Below, in pieces: positions 11,834 through 23,490 of a DNA stretch of 64,000 nucleotides. The position numbers and the translations under genes are program-made. The notes under the pieces were generated by a model. It made no database searches and was not told the DNA's origin. It saw nothing but the letters and a program-made list of their open reading frames with translations. The DNA lies in NCBI GenBank assembly GCA_025642065.1, contig JAODUP010001285.1:38501-102500 (forward strand), read 5' to 3'. Each line of letters starts with the position of its first letter. The stretch's first letter is position 1. This DNA comes from Paralvinella palmiformis. Taxonomy: Eukaryota; Annelida; Polychaeta; Terebellida; Alvinellidae.

Positions 11834-12002
11834 GACGCCTATTCAGATCACTACCACCCGTGTTCGAATCTCGGCGTGGACATATCTGAAGGCTGTTTCA
11901 TCTTTGACTTCGCTTCATTACCTTTGGAGGTCGTTCGGACCATTTAGCCTACCATGTGCACAAAAGTGGCCGTAAAGAACCAATCACCATCATCATCACC
12001 AC
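11834..12002 (+). mobile_element. tRNA-derived SINE, family A, 5'-truncated
   Basis: Plus-strand copy beginning within the tRNA-like head at CAGATCACTACCACC, with a B box GTGTTCGAATC, the body CCTTTGGAGGTCG and CATTTAGCCTACCATGTGC, and a tail of CACCATCATCATCACC. The A-box part of the head is missing. Confidence 0.8.
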
Positions 12003-12404
12003 TTGTAAACAAAATGAGGACTTATAATTTCGACACGTTCTATTGTGAAAACAATACGTCACGTAGGTGAATTAACAGCGTCACTAACTAACGACACGAT
12101 TTAGTAACGTTTGCATTAAACGGAACGTTTACACCGATTAATTGTGTTCCCATTCTTGGAAGATGGCTCTTTTGTTAGAAACAAAACGTAGCTACGCCCT
12201 CGTACGAAGTTGAAACAGAATATGGGAAATGAACAAACAGAAGTTATAGATCGAAGGTTTACCTACAAACACAAAAGAGCAGCTATTTATGCTTGATTAG
12301 TTTTGTCGTGTATGTATTTTTTCATGTTGAACTCTATCGTTGAATAACTTAATTCTCCATAAGGATTATATTATGGACAAATTATTATTTCAATCACAGT
12401 ATTT

Positions 12405-12510
12405 TATATATATATATATATATATATATTTATAAATGGGGGGTGTATGACTGGGTGAGTGAATGAGTGAGTCAGTGAGTCATAACGTGAGTGAGTGAGT
12501 CAGTCAGTCA
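12405..12510. repeat. (TA)n then GAGT-type microsatellite
   Basis: A (TA)n run at 12405-12429 is followed by a degenerate GTGAGTGA / GTCAGTGA run at 12450-12510. Confidence 0.9.
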
Positions 12511-12670
12511 GTTATTTATCTTGCTTTTTTTTAGTGACGAATTCATCCTTATTGTGACACTCATATGCTGTAAGTCCATGATGCCACCCAGGAATATTCC
12601 ATTACTAGTATGCAGAGCAAACGTTCTTAATTATCGTATGCATTATTGTGTTCAGTCAAGTGATGGGGGT

Positions 12671-12693
12671 GCTACGTGACTCTGTCACGTAGC
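12671..12693. repeat. Perfect 10-bp palindrome, 3-base loop
   Basis: GCTACGTGAC and GTCACGTAGC flank the triplet TCT. It lies at the 3' end of the Tigger-like relic and includes the hexamer CACGTG-like core ACGTGAC on both arms. Confidence 0.85.
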
Positions 12694-13195
12694 TCGTATC
12701 CATCAAATATCTTGACCAGCTTCGACTTCCAGTCACTCAGAATAGTCATATCCACATCACCGCTCTCACCAGTCACAGATACAAACACAATATTCTTGGC
12801 GTTTTAGAAATGACTGTAACCAACCATTTGAAGCATGAAATGAATCGATCTTCAGATCATCAGCAAATTTGAGCGCTTGACGCTGAATCGATGGTCCGTC
12901 CGCTGAATTGTACACGCCTTGTAGTGGCACCCTGAAACCATCTCCGTGTTAGTTCGTTGAGTTCGTCATTGCCAATTTTACGGGAAATATGCTGACTATG
13001 ACTGAGTGTATTTCCACTGTATTCCTCATATTCATCAGCCTTGCGCCTGACGAGTTTCTGTATTTCGTCTTTGCTCACGTCAAATGCCTCTCCAACTTTG
13101 CGAGAACTGCGTTTTATATCATACTTCTCCAGAGCCTTCACTTTTTGTTCTAAAGTTAAGATTTTGCGAGATCTATGATATATCTTGGAATCCAT
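12690..13195 (-). pseudogene. Tigger/pogo transposase relic
   Basis: The minus strand encodes MDSKIYHRSRKILTLEQKVK, then ALEKYDIKRSSRKVGEAFDV and IQKLVRRKADEYEEY: the N-terminal CENP-B-type helix-turn-helix of Tigger elements. Beyond the frameshift near 12890 the next frames read QRQALKFADDLKI, FHASNGWLQSFLKR and SGDVDMTILSDWKSKLVKI, the second DNA-binding domain and the linker to the DDE domain. The DDE catalytic core is absent. This is a 5' remnant of a transposon. Confidence 0.8.
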
Positions 13196-13289
13196 ACAGA
13201 CGATCGTCGTTTCTTAAAATCACAATGTCTAATATGTCAGGAATAGAGTGCACGTTTGATTATCAAAACTACGATATGATTAATTAAGA

Positions 13290-14410
13290 AATTGGCTGAC
13301 AATTTATATCCAAAATATTTGTAGAAATTGCAATTACAATCGTAAAAAAAAACGTCGTTATCAGTTTTAAGTTTGCACATCTCTAACAAGAGCTGCTCAA
13401 GCAGCCAGTACTTTTAATCAAGGTGTGTTGAAATCGTATAGCAATTACATAACAACGTAAACAGCACTGCCCACTAGCCAAGACACCATCAGCACAAAAC
13501 GCCATACACAACGTCGGAGACATAACTTGGGGAAGAACTATCGATTGGTAATGTTCGACCAATGATAATCAGCACTCGATCATGCTAGTAAATCCTCAAT
13601 CAAATTATCACAACTGGTGGTTGTTTGACAGGTAATATTGTTGGCGGGGGACCTTGACACTATGGCGTTTGGCTGCGTCCGGCAGGTGGCGGCTCTAGAC
13701 AGGTCAGTTTGAATGGGACTTAAATCGGGACGTTGGAAAGGTATATATAGCACTTGTATTCTTAGAATAAGAATACTATTGGCACACCAAAACCTTATCA
13801 TGTTAACAGTCTGAACACTTTCAGACATTCTATTATGGTATCGTTCAGCAATCGACGAACAATTGCACAATCCTTGATGGCATTAGAAATGTTGTTAACG
13901 AACGTCACGACGAACTTTATGAAACATATTTTGGATTAAGCAAGTTTCTGTATTGTATTCATCTTGTTACCACGTTCCAATAACGTTAACTCCGGGTAAC
14001 ACTCTACCCTTTCCGATTGTAGTCTGGCCTAAATACTATTTTATTTGAAAACTATAAACCTATTACAGTAAGTTTGTATATTCTATGAGATCTTGCCGTT
14101 ATTAATAAGATCTACCACTAATATCGCAAGTAAGCAGTTGCGATTTAGATAGAAAATGGAAGAATGTTCCGTGTTTATTTGGCCATTGGATGTCACTTCC
14201 TTTCTGAAATTTAAGAACTCACTCGTTTATAAAGTTTGAACGCGAAACTGTTTGACAGTTTGTGCCAGAGATCTCTATGCTTTAAGTTTCGCGGTATTAT
14301 TACCAATAAGGTTTAATTTAATCTCCTACAACTCTATGTTTACTGTAATAAAAGATACTAGTTAATCCAACAATCCATTCATATACTTTTCCAGCATTTT
14401 ATCAACAACA
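13290..14410. other. No gene or clear repeat seen
   Basis: AT-rich sequence. The 96-residue minus-strand frame at 13580-13870 has no family features. Nothing else is supported. Confidence 0.4.
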
Positions 14411-14413
14411 AGC

Positions 14414-15324
14414 TTAAAGGGACAGTCGCCCTCAGAAAATATTTTGAAATATGTAATGCTTAGAACAGTAACCAAAAATTCCGCAATAATAATCACGAAA
14501 TATACCTTATATAATAGATATATAGGGAAATAATCCAAACTATTGGAGGGCCGCCATTACGGCTGCAACGGAAGTCAGATTCGATGGCGGGAAGGAGAAA
14601 ACTGAAATGCTCTGACGTCACATTGGCGCTCTCTAGACAAGATAATGCTGTTTAGTTCTGGAATAATTCGTTGCTCACACTTGCTTACTTGCTTTATACG
14701 GGCTCTATACACTTCAGATCAACCGGATGCGTTCAAGTGACGACAGCATTCAGGAGCTTCCGGTCTCTGACTACCTTCAAAATGGCGGCTCCCACGGGCA
14801 ATTAAAAGTCGATTAATCAGCACTTTGAACTGAACTATTTAATATTCGGGTGATCGTTTATAGATTTTGACAGTGAGCTCCGGTGGCCTAGTGGTTAAGC
14901 ACCCGGCACTTGGTGCCAACGGTCGCAGGTTCGAACCCCGTAAGAGGTCGAAACTTTTCCAGGGATTAATTTCTCGGCTCACTACATCGTGGGTGGCTGA
15001 CAACGTTAAATGGCGCTGCCGTCTCCACTGAATTATTTAAAATAAAGGGGGACGTTAAAAACCCCCTGAGGACGTAAAACACTCTGGCAGTGACCACCCT
15101 CAGGGTATTTCGGCTCCATCTTTCCGTACTGCTCCCCTGTGAGTGGTGGGGGAGGAGGTTTATCAACCACTCCAACATAGAGGCTGTGCTGATTAAGCGA
15201 CAGCCTGGGGATTCTCCCCGAACAACCAAACCTTATAGATTTTGACAGTATTTATGACATTTGTGAGTATAGCTGTATTAGTCCTGGAAGTTTGAAATAA
15301 AGATGGGGTGGCCTATCCCTTTAA
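14414..15324. mobile_element. TTAA-flanked MITE-like element, split by a SINE
   Basis: The left end reads TTAAAGGGACAGTCGCCC and the right end, in reverse complement, TTAAAGGGATAGGCCACC, so the element has short terminal inverted repeats beginning at a TTAA. TTAA target sites are typical of piggyBac-type transposons. Removing the nested SINE (14874-15232) and its target duplication leaves about 0.54 kb with no reading frame, as expected for a non-autonomous element. Confidence 0.65.
14874..15232 (+). mobile_element. tRNA-derived SINE, family B, full length
   Basis: A full-length, 359-bp copy. The head GCTCCGGTGGCCTAGTGGTT carries an A box, and GCAGGTTCGAACCCC carries a B box, so it descends from a tRNA. 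The body includes TTCTCGGCTCAC, CATCGTGGGTGGCTG, AAATAAAGGGGGACGTTAAA and GCTCCCCTGTGAGTGGTGG, ending GACAGCCTGGGGATTCTCCC. It is flanked by a perfect 16-bp direct repeat, TTATAGATTTTGACAG, at 14858-14873 and 15233-15248, which marks retroposition into the surrounding MITE. Confidence 0.92.
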
Positions 15325-15372
15325 AAGCCGCGCTCCGCCAGAACTTTAAAGCTCGCTCCTGGGGAAGGCTAC

Positions 15373-15430
15373 TTGAATGGCTGTGCCCAATAGGCGACAG
15401 CCAGGGGTTTCTACCCCAAACTTCAACAAG
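15373..15430 (+). mobile_element. SINE family B, 3' fragment
   Basis: Contains GGCTGTGCCCAATAGGCGACAGCC and AGGGGTTTCTACCCC, a diverged match to the 3' end of family B. It is followed by an ACAAGACAAG tail. Confidence 0.55.
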
Positions 15431-16566
15431 ACAAGACAAGGCTACTTGAGCCTTCGATCCAAAATAACTAAGGGTTTAGAATAATAGAAAAACGAATTTT
15501 AATATGTAAACATCATATTCCCAATAAGTGTCCCAATTAATGTCGTATTCATCGCGTGTAAGACTCTTTTGTCGGAATATTTTCCCAACATACACAGAGA
15601 CAGACAAATAAACAAGCACACACCCAAGCGTTCGCTTTTATTTATACAGACATGCGATCGACTCTCCAAATGCTAATTATGCCGCTGTCATAGGTAAACT
15701 TAGACTAAATTGTTTACCTTACGCCGGGTGATGTGGATTTATTCTGTTCCGGATTACGAACATCGATGGTTGGGTGTTATGACTTCAGTCTTACAAGGAT
15801 CTAGGAACATGCGAATAGAAATATTAGGCACAATGTACACAATATGATTGACAGGCACTGATCATATTTCCCGTATTATGAATTATTCAGGTGAACAAAC
15901 AAAAATTGAAGGCTAACCCGGAACATGACAACACCGGCACCAATAACATTTCGAGGTTCGGCGGAATTAGCATAAACATTGTTAGTGGGAAGAAATTAAT
16001 CCAAAGTAATCTTTTCGGGTAATGAATGATGCGACACCTCACTTTCAATGATCAAATTGACCTTGATCATGTCAAACAGAATATGTTCTAGTTGTATAAT
16101 ATATTTGTAGTACGGCTATTTCCGTTTCTCATCTTCCGGTCAACCATCTGCCGAAATGAATAAGTGAGCCACCACAAATTAATTCGGCTTTCGAAGAACA
16201 AACCACATTGACGCGTTTGTATTTGTCTGAGATTTATAATTTGTAATTATCATTAACCCGAACTATATTTTGTAATCATGTTCCGGATCGGTATACGTCA
16301 ATGTTCTTCGTTTGGACCTATCCACGGTTTGACATCCGGAATTTGTTTTTATTCCAAGGAAATAAATACTAAACTATCCAAGCATCAAAGATTTGTTTCC
16401 CAATATATATATCTACACTTACTATTTGAATAACTTATATGCTAAAACCCAAATCTATAGAATCGTACAGGTGAATATTAATAAATAAAAGAACTAAACC
16501 AATCATTGGGAAAGAAATCGTGTTGTTAAAGCTCGCTAATGCAATGAAATAATTTAATTAATACAT
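15431..16566. other. No gene seen
   Basis: AT-rich sequence without a recognised repeat or coding region. Confidence 0.4.
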
Positions 16567-16607
16567 TTATTATTATTATTATTATTATTTTGTTGTTGTT
16601 GTTGTTG

Positions 16608-16651
<44 letters not shown>

Positions 16652-16710
16652 GTTATTATTATTATTGTTATTGTTATTATTATTATTATTATTATTATTA
16701 AATTATTACT
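16567..16710. repeat. (TTA)n/(TTG)n microsatellite
   Basis: Long run of TTA triplets with an interior block of TTG triplets and scattered TTG interruptions. Confidence 0.95.
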
Positions 16711-17200
16711 TAATACAATCAAATTAAATTATATTCCCCCCGTAATAATAAATATAATATTGGCCTCAAATCAATCAATACCTACAAAACGAATGTACGT
16801 AAAGAAAATAAGTCATTCCTGGAACGAGCTAATAGCTATTCCGAAATCTAGTCGTCTTTTTGACCGAAGATCTTCTTCGTCGTATTCATCCATTATTTTT
16901 TTGTAATTCACTTCTATGCTGTGATCCAGATATATGGTGGTCTAAGGATCATGATCTCTGTAAGGTAACAGGGGTGTGTTATTAGCAGACTGGCTATTAC
17001 TAATAGATATCTATACTTTATGGGATATTAGCCTGGATACTGACTGGCCTGGAGCAGCTTCCCCGTCTTGTCGATTACTTTAAGCGGTGAAGCAGGTGTG
17101 TGGTGTGTGGTGTGTGGTAGATCGGGTTATTAAGTGGAGATTGAAGTCTTGTGTCGTTTAAAAAAAGTGTCTTTGAACTCCGCAAAAAACACATGTCCGT

Positions 17201-17238
<38 letters not shown>

Positions 17239-17256
17239 CTCTGTGTGTGTGTGTTC
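17201..17256. repeat. (CT)n-(GT)n compound microsatellite
   Basis: A CT run is followed by a short GT run. The reading frames crossing it on both strands are artefacts of the repeat. Confidence 0.9.
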
Positions 17257-17656
17257 GTGCATGCGTGCGTGTGCGTTCATCTGTCCGTGCGGTAAAAGGT
17301 AAAATTGGACGTCGCGCGACTCGTTTAGCCTACTTGTAAACAAAAACAGACCTTTGAAAGCAACCTTTAAATATAACGTTTGTTCGTGTGTATGTGCATG
17401 CATGCGTTTGTGTAATCGAGCACTCGCGCGATCGCCCCCCTCCCACCCAATTCTCCCACCTACTTACCTGCCCGTTTCAATCGTTGCCAAGCCATTGAGG
17501 ACATATACCCATTATAACGATGTCAATCAGTGGTACATTTAACGGTCTATCTCCGACGTCGGCCATTATTAATCTTCATTCGGTGGGTTTAACCTCAAAT
17601 GGATGTATGTTATTATCTAACGTAGTACTTCCGAATGATATTCTCCCGGCGGGATA

Positions 17657-17851
17657 ATGGCTGGGGTCTTCTCAATAACAGCCATCCCGACAAGAGAAGA
17701 CCATCGGCTGGTTGACACCGTCGCCGGCGACGACTTCCCGACGCATTCATCTCGATTTTCGATCAATTACGACGTCACCGCAGAAAAACAGCCCTTAATG
17801 ACATATCCGACTGTATTTAGACTGTTAAGCCGACATCGACGTCATCGATAA
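17657..17851 (+). CDS. Possible small protein or first exon, unknown
   Basis: A 64-residue frame begins with a good start context (GATAATGGC) in a locally GC- and CG-richer stretch (about 17640-17850). It is hydrophilic, with no signal peptide or membrane segment, and contains EDHRLVDTVAGDDFP and ends in LLSRHRRHR. No family recognised, no clear splice partner found. It could be a first exon, a 5' untranslated CpG-rich region, or chance. Confidence 0.2.
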   Translation: MAGVFSITAIPTREDHRLVDTVAGDDFPTHSSRFSINYDVTAEKQPLMTYPTVFRLLSRHRRHR

Positions 17852-18031
17852 GACGTGATGTGCTAGCTTCCGTTGGCGTCAATTGCTTGTTATTTGGAAC
17901 AGTCGTTGGTTTTGTTGAAGTTTCGGGTGCAGAAACTTAGACGTCGCCCATTGCCACTGGACGTACTCAAAAATGAGGAACTGGCGAACAAATGTCGCTG
18001 TTCTCGGTTTGATTGCGATTGTATGTTAAGG

Positions 18032-18242
18032 GGGTATTTGATGATGACGATGATGATGATGATGATTGGTGTTTTATGGCCACTTTTGCGTACATGGTAA
18101 GCTAAATGGACCGAGCGACCTCCAAAGTCAATGAAGCGAAGTCAAAGATGAAAGACCCTTCAGATATGCCCACGCCGAGATACGAACTCAGGTGGTAGAG
18201 ATATGTGGTCCAACGCGCTCCCAACTAGACCGCCGAGGTGCT
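18032..18242 (-). mobile_element. tRNA-derived SINE, family A
   Basis: Minus-strand full-length copy: (GATGAT)n tail at the low end, body ATGGACCGAGCGACCTCCAA, B box region GATACGAACTCAGG, head ending at ACCGCCGAGGTGC. Flanks GGGGGTATTT and GGGGGATATTT look like a slightly decayed target duplication. Confidence 0.85.
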
Positions 18243-18433
18243 CGGGGGATATTTAATGAAAACATACAATAGTGTGGCTGATTCTAAGTTAATCGGCTGC
18301 AGCGAACTATTTGACAAATTCCCTTGGTGCAATCCCATTTTGGTCTAACTATAGAAGTCGATGCATTTTACGAAGACCGTTCAAAATTATCAGCTAAAAG
18401 CCATTCATTCCCCGTTTTACCAACGCAATATGA

Positions 18434-18600
18434 CCGCCTCCGTGGTCTAATTCGAAGCGCGATTAAGCACAGCTCTAAAGCACTTAGATTCAAACCTCGG
18501 TCGGGATATGGCATCGGAAGGGCGTTTCACCTTTCACTTCGCCTCATCAACTTTGGAGGTCGCTCAACCCGTTTGGCCTACCTCGTACACAAACAATAAC
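18434..18600 (+). mobile_element. tRNA-derived SINE, family A, old copy
   Basis: Plus-strand, strongly diverged copy: CCTCCGTGGTCTAATTCGAAGC head, AGATTCAAACCTCGG B-box region, TTTGGAGGTCGCTCAACCCG body and CGTACACAAACAATAA end. Confidence 0.75.
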
Positions 18601-18826
18601 ATTTAGCAGCCACATTTGAATATTAAATTTACTAATGACATATCTAGGGGTCTATCTTTGCCAAGAACAAAACAAGTATTCATCGTTCGCGCAGACATCG
18701 ACCAATCATTGACTTTCATTATTCGGTGAATAAAGCCTTTTCAGGACTTTGTTTGTGTTTGCTCTGCCTGTGGTATAATCAGATAGACGTAGTTTAGTCG
18801 TATGACCGAGTAACGTATTATAGAAG

Positions 18827-19068
18827 ATTAATTTCTCGGCTCACAACATCGTGGGTGGCTGGCCACGTTAAATGGCGCTGCCGTCTCCGCCGAATTACTA
18901 AAAATAAAGGGGAACGCTAAAAAAACCTGAGGACGTAAAACACTCTGACAGTGATCACCCTCACGGTACTTAGGCTCCACCTTTCCATACTGCTCCCCTG
19001 TGAGTGGTGGGAGGAGGTTTCTCAAACACTCGAACATCGGGATTCTCCACGAACAACAAAACAAACAA
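18827..19068 (+). mobile_element. SINE family B, 5'-truncated
   Basis: Starts at the internal GATTAATTTCTCGGCTCACA and runs through the family B body to GATTCTCCACGAACAAC, then a CAAACAAACAATAACAATAAC tail. The tRNA head is missing, as is a 30-base part before the last motif. Confidence 0.85.
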
Positions 19069-19497
19069 ACAATAACAATAACAAAATTACAAGGCTCGTG
19101 GCAATACTTATCCCGATAAGGTTCACCGAACATAACATCTGTACTCAAAACAGACAGCAACATGCTCCGGGGTCAACGACCGCTGGAGTATTAACTAAAC
19201 ATGAAAACAAATTGTAAACTACTCGAACCCCGAACAAAGCTGTCAGCAACTGTGATGTCGAAATATTATGACGCACAAATTTCTAAATCGTTCTTTGACT
19301 GTAAACTGTGATATATCAAAGTAGTTGTTTGTACGAGGATTACCTTATTTTGAACGACAGGCTCCTATTGTTTCAGACTTGACGCGTGGACTGTTTCGAC
19401 GGCGAGCTGTATTTTCGACTTTAAATCCGCAGGAATCTGTATCAGATAATTAACACGCACCTCTCCAGATTAAGGTAGGATCAAGTTATATAAATTA

Positions 19498-20228
19498 GTC
19501 CATGTCTGTAAGAAATCTAGGGTTTATATTAGATAGTACTCTAGAAATGGAGAAGCAGGTGAATTATATGGACCACAGATCACTACCACCCGAGTTCGAA
19601 TCCCGGCGTGGGCATATCTGAAGGTTGTTTCGTCTTTGACTTCGCCTCATTACCTTTGGAGGTCGCTCGGCCGATTTAGCCTACTTGGGGACAAAAGTGG
19701 GCGTAAAACATCAATCATCATCATCATCATCTGACCAACCGCCTACAGCGAGTGCAGAATTGTGTTGCACGTCTGGTGACACGCACTCGCAAAAGGGAAC
19801 GTATAACACCAGTTTTATTCCAGCTGCACTGGCTTCCTGTACGTTTCAGATCATTGTACAAGATCCCGTTTCTTACGTTCAAAGTACTGAATGGAATAGT
19901 ACCAGTGTATCTAAGCGATCTAATCGAAAAATATATACCAGTGAGAATGCTCCGATCTGAGTCCTATTCACTTTTGAGGGTACCAAGAAGCCATAGGGTG
20001 TGGAACGAGTTGCCAAACCACATAACACTCGCAGCAAGTAAAGACATATTTTGTTAGGTTCTTAAAACCCATTTATTTAAATTAGCGTATTTTAAATATT
20101 AAACCAATTTATTATGTATGAAATGTATTTGATCTATATGAGCTCAGAATATGTTTTAATTGTGTTTTAAATGTTAAGAGCCTTAGAGCAATTTCGGTTG
20201 AATAAGGCGCTATATAAAATCCTACTAC

Positions 20229-20260
<32 letters not shown>
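19498..20260 (+). pseudogene. CR1/L2-like retrotransposon 3' end, SINE-interrupted
   Basis: Before the SINE the plus strand reads VRNLGFILDSTLEMEKQVNYM; after it, LQRVQNCVARLVTRTRK, FQLHWLPVRFRSLYKI, VLNGIVPVYLSDLI and HRVWNELPNHI, the C-terminal part of a CR1/L2 reverse transcriptase, ending at a stop near 20057. The 3' untranslated part ends AAGGCGCTATATAAA followed by a (TTA)n tail at about 20222-20260, which is typical of this clade. Around 80 residues are missing between the two halves, so the copy is dead. Confidence 0.85.
19570..19733 (+). mobile_element. tRNA-derived SINE, family A, inside CR1 relic
   Basis: Plus-strand copy starting at CCACAGATCACTACCACC with B box GAGTTCGAATCCCGG, body CCTTTGGAGGTCGCTCGGCC and tail ATCAATCATCATCATCATC. 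It sits exactly where the CR1 relic has lost internal sequence. Confidence 0.88.
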
Positions 20261-20824
20261 GTCCCGCATGCCGTAAGAACGCGTGAATACAATACTGTAA
20301 ATCGGTAAATGATGGCGACGTGTTAAGTTGGCGAATTTCATTAATTTGGACAAAATGGCGGCGTTTTAATTTGGCTGTTTTCGGCCATTCGCCAAATTCG
20401 TCAAATTAATACGATCGTCAACATTTGCCGATCTACAGCATACAATGTTATTATTCGCACATTATATGCAAGCTACATTACATTCACTGACAATACTCAC
20501 TGCGGTTAAACATCTGCTGCTGTGACAGCCATGTGGTGATAAGGGATGCCAATGTTCAGCCTGTCGTGATAGATTGGACGTTCAAACTGTGTAGGCCGTC
20601 TTAACCCATGGGCGAAATGGGCACGTGCCTGGGGGCCCAACAAGCACACGGGTCCCACAAGCATAGGGGCCCATGCTAATTTGTATATGTTAGCACACTT
20701 AAGTAACCATACTGGGCCGTCTTAACGCGCATAGGGGTCGCATGCTAATATATGTATGTTGTAAGTTGCTGTGAGTGGTTGCGTAGGTGCTTTGCCCGGA
20801 GGCCTATAATGTTGTTTAAGACGG

Positions 20825-21290
20825 CACTGGCAAAGGGCAAAAATCACCTCTCTCTGTCAGCATTGCTGTCAGTGATACAGAGAAGAGGCAACATCAGCCT
20901 TTCCAACTGTGAGAAGGGGAGAGCCTGCATTGGGGTCTTCATTGAGAAAATGTCAGACCATACGTGGTCGATTGGTCGTGCCTCATTGAGAACGAAATCG
21001 TCGTCTCCCGACACCTGAAAGTCCTCGCAGTCATTTTCAGCTGTTCGCCGTCATCCAAGAACGTGACCAAAGCGCGCTGCTAGACATTCGTAGGTGAGAA
21101 TCGCACGCGATGCAGGATCGAGAACACCCAGGTCACGCAACCCTGAGTCGTCGAATGGAAACAATGCGACGATCTTGCGCAGAATCACAAAGTAGAATGG
21201 ACGTACATAGCTGATCAAGGATGTCTGTACGGCTGGCGGTAACATGTTCAATCTCGAAGAAGGCGCGAACCATGATGGTGGGATAATGCT
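20825..21290 (-). pseudogene. hAT-type transposase C-terminal relic
   Basis: The minus strand reads SYVRPFYFVILRKIVALFPF, then DDSGLRDLGVLDPASRA and, past frameshifts, HVWSDIFSMKTPMQALPFSQ, LERLMLPLLCITDSNADRER. The last block matches the LLCLPHSNADVERVFS-type dimerisation motif found at the C terminus of hAT transposases. A SINE lies directly on its upstream side at 21297-21468. Sequence at 21469-21650 may be a further upstream part of the same relic. Family name by recognition, not by search. Confidence 0.55.
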
Positions 21291-21296
21291 TGATGT

Positions 21297-21468
21297 TTCA
21301 CGGCCACCTTTGTGCAAATGGTAGGCTAAATGGGCCGAGCAACTTCCAAAGTTAATGAAGCGAAGTCAAAGATGAAACACCCTTCAGATATGCCCACGCC
21401 GAGATTCTAACTCAGGTGGTAGTGATCTGTGGTCCAACGCGCTACCAACTAGACCACGGAGGCGCGCG
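21297..21468 (-). mobile_element. tRNA-derived SINE, family A, next to hAT relic
   Basis: Well preserved minus-strand copy from CACGGCCACCTTTGTGC to ACCACGGAGGCGCGC. The plus-strand 60 bases before it (21239-21296) recur before the SINE copy at 25535-25707. Confidence 0.9.
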
Positions 21469-22100
21469 CCTTCACCTTCATGGTGAGGGTTTTGATCGAG
21501 TCATAGTTATGGAAGTCGCGATCGCTGAAGTCGACGGAGCACAATTCAACGACGTTGAGCATTTAAGAGTAAACGTCCCCACCTTGTACCGGCTAACTGT
21601 TGCTGCTGCTGACACTGCTGCCAAACTCGTCTCCATCGCCTGGTTCCTGTTAATTAGCTTATACTTAGCCTATACCGGAAGTGGCAACACATACTACACC
21701 TCACTTCCTGTTTCCCCATCTTTGCTCGGCACAATCATGACATTAAATTTAATTAACCATTCTTTCTGAGACAGTGCGCTTATGCTGTTTTTGCGTGGGG
21801 GTCAAACTTTGAACCGTTCTTGTTATTGAAATCCCCTTCCCAGATTGCACCATTTGCACCCGTTTAAGCCACCTCTCATAGTACGGTATATCAGTACGCC
21901 ATCTGTTACGCAATAGAATGAATTAATCGATGATTTAGTTAGTTCGTATCGAATCGATTTAGTAGATTAATAACAATAAACAATTATTGTATAATACTCT
22001 ATTGTAGCGTGACTCATGCAAGTAATGATAATGTGACTACAAATTTTTATTAAATAAAATCCGTGTTAAAACGGAGTATGGCCGCATCACTTAAACTATG

Positions 22101-22113
22101 ATACAACAACAAC

Positions 22114-22148
<35 letters not shown>

Positions 22149-22193
22149 AAACTGATGAGTAGCCCATATTTATAATAGATATTTATGGTATAT

Positions 22194-22277
<84 letters not shown>

Positions 22278-22310
22278 ATATATAAAATTAATAATAATAA
22301 TAATAATAAT
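22101..22310. repeat. (AAT)n and (TA)n microsatellites
   Basis: (AAT)n at 22114-22146, a long (TA)n at about 22189-22270, then (AAT)n at 22288-22310. Confidence 0.95.
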
Positions 22311-22613
22311 ATCACACATACACACACGTACCAACACAGTCATAATAAACAACTCTTTACCAGATGTTTTTTACTAAGACCTTTTTTTTAATTATGTCTA
22401 CGGTATACGAATATGAATATATTAATATTCTTTCAACGCATTAATTACTTTAACACAAGAAATATCCCTTTAAAACATAAATAAATAAACATTCAGTGAT
22501 CGCTGTTAATTATAAAATCTGTTTGAGATCATATAAGTATTAATAAAATGCACAGCGGAATAACTAACTAATGACTATAACTAATACAGTGTACCAATTA
22601 AACTCCGTATATC

Positions 22614-22713
22614 ACTAATAATAATAATAATAATAATGTGTGTGTGTGTGTATGTGTGTGTGTGTGTGTGTGTATGTCTGTATATGCGTGTGTGTGTGTG
22701 TGTGTGTGTGCGT
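22614..22713. repeat. (AAT)n-(GT)n compound microsatellite
   Basis: AAT run to 22637, then GT runs broken by TATG and CTGTATATGC. Confidence 0.95.
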
Positions 22714-23214
22714 GTTTTATGTTACATATAATAAAGACGTGGGCTCAGGTTTTCGTGATGTTTATAATTCTTACAGAATTGTGATCAAACGACTACTACC
22801 TAAATAGAAAACAAATTTTATATATTAGTACATATATAACACAGCTATAACTGGAAATAAAGCATATATATCAGTACATATAATATCTATTATGATAATA
22901 ATTCTAATACCTCCGACAATAGCAGAAATAATAGTATTTTCACTCAGCCCAAAATAGCACGACTAGTTTCTGTTATAAGAACCTTTATCAAGTGCATGTG
23001 TCTAAAGTATTTACTTTGCCAGCAATATTTATACCAGAATTCCCTAGCTAGTTTTAAATTTCAAACCAGAATCTAGAAACTGTTAACCTTTGTAGCCTAT
23101 GTCTAGAACGAAGCGCTGTTACAATAAAACATCAATCATCATCAATCATCATCAATCATCATCATCTCTGGCGTTAGTGTTTGTTGTTAATGGTGGTTTT
23201 GTTGGTGGTGATTT

Positions 23215-23490
23215 TCGTCCTTGTTACTGTTAATTGTCCTTTGTTTTTGTCCTTGCTGTTGTTATAGGTTATGGCGATGGTATTGTCCTTGTTACTGTTA
23301 ATTGTCCTTTGTTTTTGTCCTTGCTGTTGTTATAGGTTATGGCGATGGTATTGTCCTTGTTACTGTTAATTGTCCTTTGTTTTTGTCCTTGCTGTTGTTA
23401 TAGGTTATGGCGATGTATTGTCCTTGTTACTGTTAATTGTCCTTTGTTTTTGTCCTTGCTGTTGTTATAGGTTATGGCGATGTATTGTCC
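23215..23490. repeat. Minisatellite, ~67-bp unit, four copies
   Basis: Four near-identical units of GTCCTTGTTACTGTTAATTG...GGTTATGGCGATGGTATT. The first two are 68 bp; the last two lack one or two bases at the GATGGTATT junction (GATGTATT). The near identity between units points to recent amplification. Confidence 0.92.

Noticed and set aside
21416..21769. 117-residue plus-strand frame
   Set aside because: Its first part lies in the SINE head and the remainder probably runs antisense to hAT-derived sequence; no independent support for a gene.
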